Both the position numbers and the translations under genes were made by a program. DNA of 64,000 nt. Origin: Dyadobacter linearis (lineage in GTDB: Bacteria > Bacteroidota > Bacteroidia > Cytophagales > Spirosomataceae). The stretch lies in the NCBI RefSeq assembly GCF_907165045.1, contig NZ_CAJRAU010000001.1, forward strand, positions 682,001 to 746,000, read 5' to 3'. Each line of letters opens with the position of its first letter. Position 1 is the stretch's first letter. Shown one piece after another: positions 59,084 to 64,000 of this stretch. The notes below the pieces were generated by a model. The model was not told where the DNA came from and made no database searches. It saw only the letters and a list, made by a program, of their open reading frames with translations.

Positions 59084-59998
59084 TTATAATGGGTATTTCA
59101 AAACTTCGGTTATATACTTCTTATTAATCTCCGCGCAGATTAAAGGCGATTTTTCAGGGTCAGGCACTCCGTCGAGCTCAACAACCGCCCAGCCTTTGAA
59201 CTTAATCTTATTCAGCGAAGCAAAAACAGCGGGAACGTCCACCCTACCCTGTCCCAGCTCCACGAACTTATAGCCATTTTTGGTCTCCGCCGGTTTAGTA
59301 TCCTTTAAATGAAGCGAATGCAAAATGCTTTTATACTTGATAACCGCTTCCTGCGGTTCGCCGCCGCCTTGCTTGTAATGTGCAATGTCGAGCAACAATT
59401 TAATATACCGCGGGTCCATTGCCTGCACGATCACGTCCACTTCTTCGGGCGTTTCGCCCAGCTGGTTCATGTGGTTATGGTAAACCGCCTGCACACCGAG
59501 ATCTGCCGTTTGCTTCCCGATCTCGTTCATTACCTGCGCAAGTTTTTTCAACTCCTCTGTGGTTGGCAACCTGTCTTTCGGCCGCAGACTATTGGTGAGC
59601 TGCAATGCATTGCCACCCAGAGCCTTCACAAAACTCGCGTGCGCCACGTGCGTATCGACAGTACTTTCAAATTTCGCCGGATCGATTTCCACATTCCCGC
59701 TCAAAAACATTGCAAGTGTGAGATTGTTTTTGATCAACGCATCCTTCAATTCGGAAACCTTGTTACGATACGGACCAAACGTATTGGCCCGCAACTGAAT
59801 ACCCTTAAATCCCAGACCCGCCAGTTCCGAAATAGCCTGCTCATCCTTCCCGCCCCAGGTGATCGACGAATAGCCAATTTTGAAGTCTCCTTTTTTAATC
59901 AATGCATCGGCCCAGCTATTGGCTGCGAGCAAAGTAGCTGCGGCAGCGCCGGTATATTTCAGAAAATCCCTGCGATCGGATGTAGATGTAAAATTCAT
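59084..59998 (-). CDS. Sugar phosphate isomerase/epimerase-like TIM-barrel enzyme, Tat-exported
   Basis: The product is 304 residues from ATG 59998; a longer start at 60025 adds only nine residues. A Tat signal (SDRRDFLKYTGAAAATLLA) precedes a xylose-isomerase-like barrel: GYSSITWGGKDEQAISELAGLGFKGIQLRA, YHNHMNQLGE (metal His), LLLDIAHYKQ (metal Asp/His), HLKDTKPA and GWAVVELDG (metal Glu). Periplasmic enzymes of this fold next to Gfo/Idh and DUF1080 genes act as 3-keto-glycoside lyases or isomerases in known pathways; that role is inferred here. Confidence 0.9.
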   Translation of the reverse strand: MNFTSTSDRRDFLKYTGAAAATLLAANSWADALIKKGDFKIGYSSITWGGKDEQAISELAGLGFKGIQLRANTFGPYRNKVSELKDALIKNNLTLAMFLSGNVEIDPAKFESTVDTHVAHASFVKALGGNALQLTNSLRPKDRLPTTEELKKLAQVMNEIGKQTADLGVQAVYHNHMNQLGETPEEVDVIVQAMDPRYIKLLLDIAHYKQGGGEPQEAVIKYKSILHSLHLKDTKPAETKNGYKFVELGQGRVDVPAVFASLNKIKFKGWAVVELDGVPDPEKSPLICAEINKKYITEVLKYPL

Positions 59999-60055
59999 TG
60001 GATAAGGTTTTTTATATAAAGTCAACGTTTCGTTCTACCATAGACTATATAAACG

Positions 60056-60093
60056 AAGACAGCCCCTGAATGCGGGGCTGTCTGGATTTTATG
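60056..60093 (-). terminator. Hairpin between SusD and the TIM-barrel gene
   Basis: AGACAGCCCC pairs with GGGGCTGTCT around a 7-nt loop. On the minus strand only a weak T run follows, so partial termination (lower expression of enzymes than of SusC/SusD) is more likely than full termination. Confidence 0.6.
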
Positions 60094-60102
60094 TGGTGAA
60101 AT

Positions 60103-61938
60103 TTATTCAGGCAAAGCGGTCAGCGGAGGGACATTTCGCTCGTAACCTGCGTAGCCTTTATTCTGATTGATAATACCCCTTGTGTTACCCTGGATCGTCG
60201 GCGACGGGACCGGCCACAGCACGTGATATGGGCTGATCAGGTATTCGTCGCCGTGGCGCGTTTTTACACCCTTATTATAGAAATTGCTCTTTTCCATAAT
60301 GCGGTCGTAAAAGAAATTGTTGTCGGAAAAGTCATTCAAACTGTACGTTTTCCCATTGTAAGCCGGCTTTCCGGTCATCGCCAGAATATAGGAAATGCGT
60401 GTCAGCTCGGTTTTCCGCGGTTCTTCGTAATACAATTCCCGTGCTCTTTCATCCAGTATAGTACCGATATTAATTTTTGCCGGAGCAATCGGCGCAGCGC
60501 CCGCACGTGCACGAACTGCATTCAGATCTTTGGCAGCATTCGCTAGGTCACCTTTCCAGAAATAGGCTTCTGCACGCAGCAAATGTGTTTCTGCCAATCT
60601 GAACACATACCAGTCGCTGTGACCTCCCTGCGCCTGAACACGCTCGGGATCAGGGACAAATAATTTATAATGCGGCCAGTCGAACCAGCAGCGGATCGTA
60701 TCGATGGTGAGCAAAGCGCCTGTATTCGTGCGTAATTGCAGATTTTTACCATAATAAGTATCCTTGCCTTTCAATGCAGGGTTGTTATAAACCAGATCCT
60801 GCATGCGCATCCAGTTTCCCGGCGCGTGGCGCAGATCGTTTTTGTCATCCCAAACGGAATGCGTAGAATACCAGGTCGGACGGAGCCTGCCTATCCCACG
60901 ACCATACTTGTTAACCTGATCAAATTCAATGCTATAAGTGTCAATCGTACCGCGATTTCCAGTCGGTGTATTGACATTATTGTGCCAGAAAGGAACGGCA
61001 TTTCGCATACTTTGAGTACCTCCTTCAAAATTTCCGTCGATGAGCAGCCGGTCGATCACCAGCAAGAGAGCCTCTGTATTATTTGCAAGCGCCTTATTTT
61101 CGGGGCGATGCAGGTCCCAAATTACGTTTCTGGTCGCATCATTCTGATTTACACCAAATCGCGTCGTCATCAAACGATGCGGGCCGCCGTCGATCGCATT
61201 ACCCGCAGACTTGATCGCGTCGTTAAAAAGGCCCAGTGAGAGGTTGATCTTCGTCAGCAAGTGACTTACTGCGCCTCTGGTAACGGTTCCTTTATCAGGA
61301 TTAACAGGCACCCATTTTTCCGCAAATTCAAGGTCTTCCTTCATTTTTTGAAGAATAACCTCTCTTTTAGTAGAATAAAAATCGAGTTTCGGCTCAGTCA
61401 CTTCGTCCAGTATCAGCGGAATATCGCCAAACTGGTGCACAAGCCTGTAATAGCGAAACGCGCGGTGAAAATAAGCTGCGCCGAGTATCTCGTTTTTCTG
61501 CTGCTCGCTGGTATATTTTGGCTGATCAATTCTTGAAATAGCCACATTGGCGTACTTGATACCCTTGTAACCTTCCAGCCAATACCAGCCAATTCGGTTG
61601 TAATCGATCGCATTCAGCTGCGCGTCGGGTGTGATCTGCAAATTCATATTTTGCGCCGGCCCCGATTTATCCGTGGTACCTTCGACTGCAATATCTGAGA
61701 AAATGGCTTCGGTAATAATCGGCGGGTTATCGCCATACCATTCATAACGCATATTCCGCTCACAGGCGATCAGCGTTGCGCGCAGTCCCTCAGGATCATT
61801 AAATGTATTTTCCGGGGCAAAAAAGGATAAAGGTTTCGGTTCCAGCCGCGCTTTATCACAGCCCGCAACCACAGCAACGAGCATCAACAGGGCTGCTCCC
61901 TTTGCGTATCTGTTTAATGTATTGGTTATATTATTCAT
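60103..61938 (-). CDS. RagB/SusD family lipoprotein
   Basis: The 611-residue surface lipoprotein has a lipobox [10 protein letters not shown] (Cys about 27), SusD opening [28 protein letters not shown]-like helices ([27 protein letters not shown]) and a C-terminal VRARAGAAP and [11 protein letters not shown] signature. It is longer than the SusD at 15396. It lies 24 bp after SusC and would present the glycoside to the channel. Confidence 0.95.
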   Translation of the reverse strand: MNNITNTLNRYAKGAALLMLVAVVAGCDKARLEPKPLSFFAPENTFNDPEGLRATLIACERNMRYEWYGDNPPIITEAIFSDIAVEGTTDKSGPAQNMNLQITPDAQLNAIDYNRIGWYWLEGYKGIKYANVAISRIDQPKYTSEQQKNEILGAAYFHRAFRYYRLVHQFGDIPLILDEVTEPKLDFYSTKREVILQKMKEDLEFAEKWVPVNPDKGTVTRGAVSHLLTKINLSLGLFNDAIKSAGNAIDGGPHRLMTTRFGVNQNDATRNVIWDLHRPENKALANNTEALLLVIDRLLIDGNFEGGTQSMRNAVPFWHNNVNTPTGNRGTIDTYSIEFDQVNKYGRGIGRLRPTWYSTHSVWDDKNDLRHAPGNWMRMQDLVYNNPALKGKDTYYGKNLQLRTNTGALLTIDTIRCWFDWPHYKLFVPDPERVQAQGGHSDWYVFRLAETHLLRAEAYFWKGDLANAAKDLNAVRARAGAAPIAPAKINIGTILDERARELYYEEPRKTELTRISYILAMTGKPAYNGKTYSLNDFSDNNFFYDRIMEKSNFYNKGVKTRHGDEYLISPYHVLWPVPSPTIQGNTRGIINQNKGYAGYERNVPPLTALPE

Positions 61939-61962
61939 GATATGCTTTTCTGTTTTGACTAA

Positions 61963-64000
61963 TTACAGGGTCAGATCTATACCCACACTGAGAATCCGGG
62001 GCGACGGCACATTGGCGTTATTATCGTCCGGTTCTGCATCCCACCAATCCCACTTAGGCGCGTAGTAGCCCAGGTTTTTAGCAGAGAAGAAGAATTTGAG
62101 ATTGTCCACTTTCAGCTTTTCAATCATCTTTTTCGGTAAAGAATAGCCCAGTGAAATATTATCAAGACGAATAAATGACCGGTCCTGATACACGCCAAAA
62201 CCACTCGCGCCACCTTCGCTGGAATACAGTCGCGCCCATTCGTTTGAGCGGTTTTCCTCGGTCCAGTAAGGGAAGCGGTAAGAGCTGGTGCGATCCAGGA
62301 ATCCGTCGCGGTTCTTACGTTGATTGAAAGGAGATTTGTGGCCCCAATAGGAATATACCGAGATACCTACGTCAAGCGTTTTGAAGAGTTTGAAATCATT
62401 TCTCAGCGTCCACCTGAAACGCGGGTTGGTGAAACCCTGGAATTGTTTATCCGCATTCGTGAATTTCCCGTCGCCGTCTACGTCTTCCAATTTGAAGTCG
62501 CCGGGTTTCACACCATACTTTGCAGCCTGGTCGCGTTCTTCTACCTGCCACACACCCAGTATCTTATAATCCCAGATCTCGTCAAGTGAATGTCCGATAA
62601 AACGGCGATTGGCTACATCGTCTTTTTCCCTGCCGTTCTCGTCAAGATCTCCGTAGAGTCTGGCGATTTTATTCCGGTTTAGTTGAAATGTAAAAGTCGA
62701 CCGCCACGAGAAATTTTCGCGGTTCATATTCACCGAATTCAGGGTAGCCTCAATACCCCTGTTTTGAACTTCTCCAAGATTATCCCAAACTGAGCTAAAC
62801 CCTAGAATATCGGGCAATGCACGCTGCACAAGCAGATCAGTGGTAGACGAGCGGTACACTTCCAGCGATCCTTCCAGTTTATTATCAAACAAACCGAAGT
62901 CGATACCCAGGTTATAAGACGCAGTGCGCTCCCAGCGGAGGTTGGCATTCTGCATTCTGTTCACATACAGCTGGTTGGCAAGATAGACCGTTCCGTCTGG
63001 TCTGACGTGCAGGTACTTACCTGTTTGCAAATCCGAGATCGCCGAGTAAAGACCGATATCCCTGTTACCGTTACTTCCCCAGGTTGCACGCAGCTTTCCA
63101 TAATTCATCCAGCTGCTTTTCCAGAACTCCTCATCCGTAAACACCCAGCCCAATGCAACAGACGCGAAAGTAGCACGCGGATTTGCCTGCCCGAATGCGG
63201 AATATCCGTCTCGGCGGGTCGAGAGCGTGACCATGTATTTGTCTTTCCATGAATAGAACAACCGCGCCATCGCAGCGTCGCCGGTACTGTACTCGTCGTA
63301 GGCAGAAACAGTTGGGTTAATACCTGTGCTGATCCCGTGGTAGCCTAGCGCATCAGTAGGCAGAAAACCCTTGTTGGTCATCGTGTTATCCCATTGCTGG
63401 TACTTTTCCGAGTTGGCCAGTAAGGTCAGGTCAAAGTTGTGTTTGCCAAACGTTTTGTTCCATTTAAGGATGTTATCCACCTGCCAGCGGAATTCTTTCT
63501 GGTTCTGCCGACTCGCGCTTCCGCCCGTTGCAGCCCATTCCGCATGCTTCGCCGATTCGTGGTTGAACCTTTCATAAAACTCAAACCTGGGCGTGTAATT
63601 GATCCGGTATGAAAAGCCAAAAGGAAGCGTCACCAAACCATACAGTGTGGTATTCAGTGTCGTAATTTTCTGTCTTCTGTCAATGAATTGCCGCGCGTAA
63701 TACGGGTGGTTACCGCCGCTGGCTTCGTTATTCGGTCTCCACTTGTAGCTTCCGTCGGCTTCAAATTCGGAACCCCAGGGGGAAAGTATCCTGGCAAGAC
63801 CATAATCCACAGCTACCTGACTTTCGTCCCGGTCTGCGAACTGGGCATTGAGCCCTACCGAAAAGAACTTGGCAACCTGCCCTTCGAGGTTAACCCGTCC
63901 TCTTACCGTACTAAACTTGTCGCCTGTAATAATACCTTCATTGCTCAGGTAACCCAGCGACATGAAGTAGGACACAGCGTCCTTTTTTCCCGATAAACTT
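61963..64000 (-). CDS. SusC/RagA family TonB-dependent transporter (partial)
   Basis: The frame enters from the right edge (SGKKDAVSYFMSLGYLSNEG) and runs 679 residues to the stop at 61963. It contains barrel strands only: FSVGLNAQFADRDESQVAV, MVTLSTRRDGYSAFGQANPR, LRWERTASYNLGIDFGLFDN, DLLVQRALPDILGFSSVWDNLGEVQNRGIEA (a typical SusC region) and the last strand ILSVGIDLTL. The signal, regulatory-like domain and plug lie outside the window. It should import a glycoside into the periplasm for the enzymes encoded downstream. Confidence 0.94.
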   Translation of the reverse strand, partial: SLSGKKDAVSYFMSLGYLSNEGIITGDKFSTVRGRVNLEGQVAKFFSVGLNAQFADRDESQVAVDYGLARILSPWGSEFEADGSYKWRPNNEASGGNHPYYARQFIDRRQKITTLNTTLYGLVTLPFGFSYRINYTPRFEFYERFNHESAKHAEWAATGGSASRQNQKEFRWQVDNILKWNKTFGKHNFDLTLLANSEKYQQWDNTMTNKGFLPTDALGYHGISTGINPTVSAYDEYSTGDAAMARLFYSWKDKYMVTLSTRRDGYSAFGQANPRATFASVALGWVFTDEEFWKSSWMNYGKLRATWGSNGNRDIGLYSAISDLQTGKYLHVRPDGTVYLANQLYVNRMQNANLRWERTASYNLGIDFGLFDNKLEGSLEVYRSSTTDLLVQRALPDILGFSSVWDNLGEVQNRGIEATLNSVNMNRENFSWRSTFTFQLNRNKIARLYGDLDENGREKDDVANRRFIGHSLDEIWDYKILGVWQVEERDQAAKYGVKPGDFKLEDVDGDGKFTNADKQFQGFTNPRFRWTLRNDFKLFKTLDVGISVYSYWGHKSPFNQRKNRDGFLDRTSSYRFPYWTEENRSNEWARLYSSEGGASGFGVYQDRSFIRLDNISLGYSLPKKMIEKLKVDNLKFFFSAKNLGYYAPKWDWWDAEPDDNNANVPSPRILSVGIDLTL

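Noticed and set aside
59309..60019. Open frame of 236 codons on the plus strand
   Set aside because: Antisense to the Tat-exported TIM-barrel gene, which has clear motifs in the other direction.

Overview
The window reads as chromosome of an aerobic Bacteroidota, most likely Cytophagales and close to Dyadobacter/Spirosomataceae. This rests on two SusC/SusD pairs, several sulfatases, DUF1080 and DUF6807 proteins, Gfo/Idh/MocA oxidoreductases with Tat signals, large FtsX/MacB-type permeases without an ATPase, and -7 boxes of the TAnnTTTG type. Genus is inference. I see no rRNA, tRNA, CRISPR array, insertion sequence or prophage.

Layout. 1-12 kb: the end of a zinc alcohol dehydrogenase, then small membrane or secreted proteins (DUF6766 duplication, SemiSWEET, DUF4142, LEA type 2), an overlapping glycosyltransferase/GH1-like pair, a YciF-like ferritin-fold protein, a lipoprotein, a DUF3784-type membrane protein, a Tat-exported Gfo/Idh oxidoreductase, a stress-type SDR, DoxX and a rhodanese-thioredoxin fusion. 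12-22 kb: a minus-strand sulfated-glycan locus (sulfatase, SusC, SusD, sulfatase, sulfatase) with an octanucleotide tandem repeat before the last gene. 22-35 kb: a DUF1778/GNAT toxin-antitoxin pair, a repeat-rich hairpin, two FtsX permeases sharing a palindrome plus sigma-54-like promoter layout, esterase and GDSL hydrolases, an MscS channel, MsrA, an outer-membrane beta-barrel and a DUF72 protein. 35-48 kb: a zeta-toxin-like ATPase broken by an in-frame TGA with its small partner, VOC, DoxX, MpaB-like, response-regulator, TraB/GumN, DUF3072, GAF histidine kinase, Fic and DUF1080 genes. 48-54 kb: a thioredoxin-like protein, acyl-CoA dehydrogenase, GH9, a Dabb protein, DUF1697 and a DUF6934-like gene. 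55-64 kb: a second SusC/SusD locus with a TIM-barrel isomerase/lyase, a double DUF1080 protein, a Gfo/Idh dehydrogenase and a DUF6807 protein, all carrying export signals.

How the genes work together. The 55-64 kb locus looks like a complete envelope route for oxidative (3-keto) glycoside breakdown: SusC/SusD import, C3 oxidation by the dehydrogenase, elimination or isomerisation by the TIM-barrel enzyme, and hydration or hydrolysis by DUF1080. The 12-22 kb locus would desulfate an unknown glycan; it has no glycoside hydrolase of its own. Regulation is unusually readable. Three promoters (two VOC genes and a DoxX gene) share a C-rich element exactly 32 bp from an identical -7 box. The two permeases share a palindrome and a -24/-12-like element. 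The Fic gene is covered by four alternating half-sites that run into its start codon.
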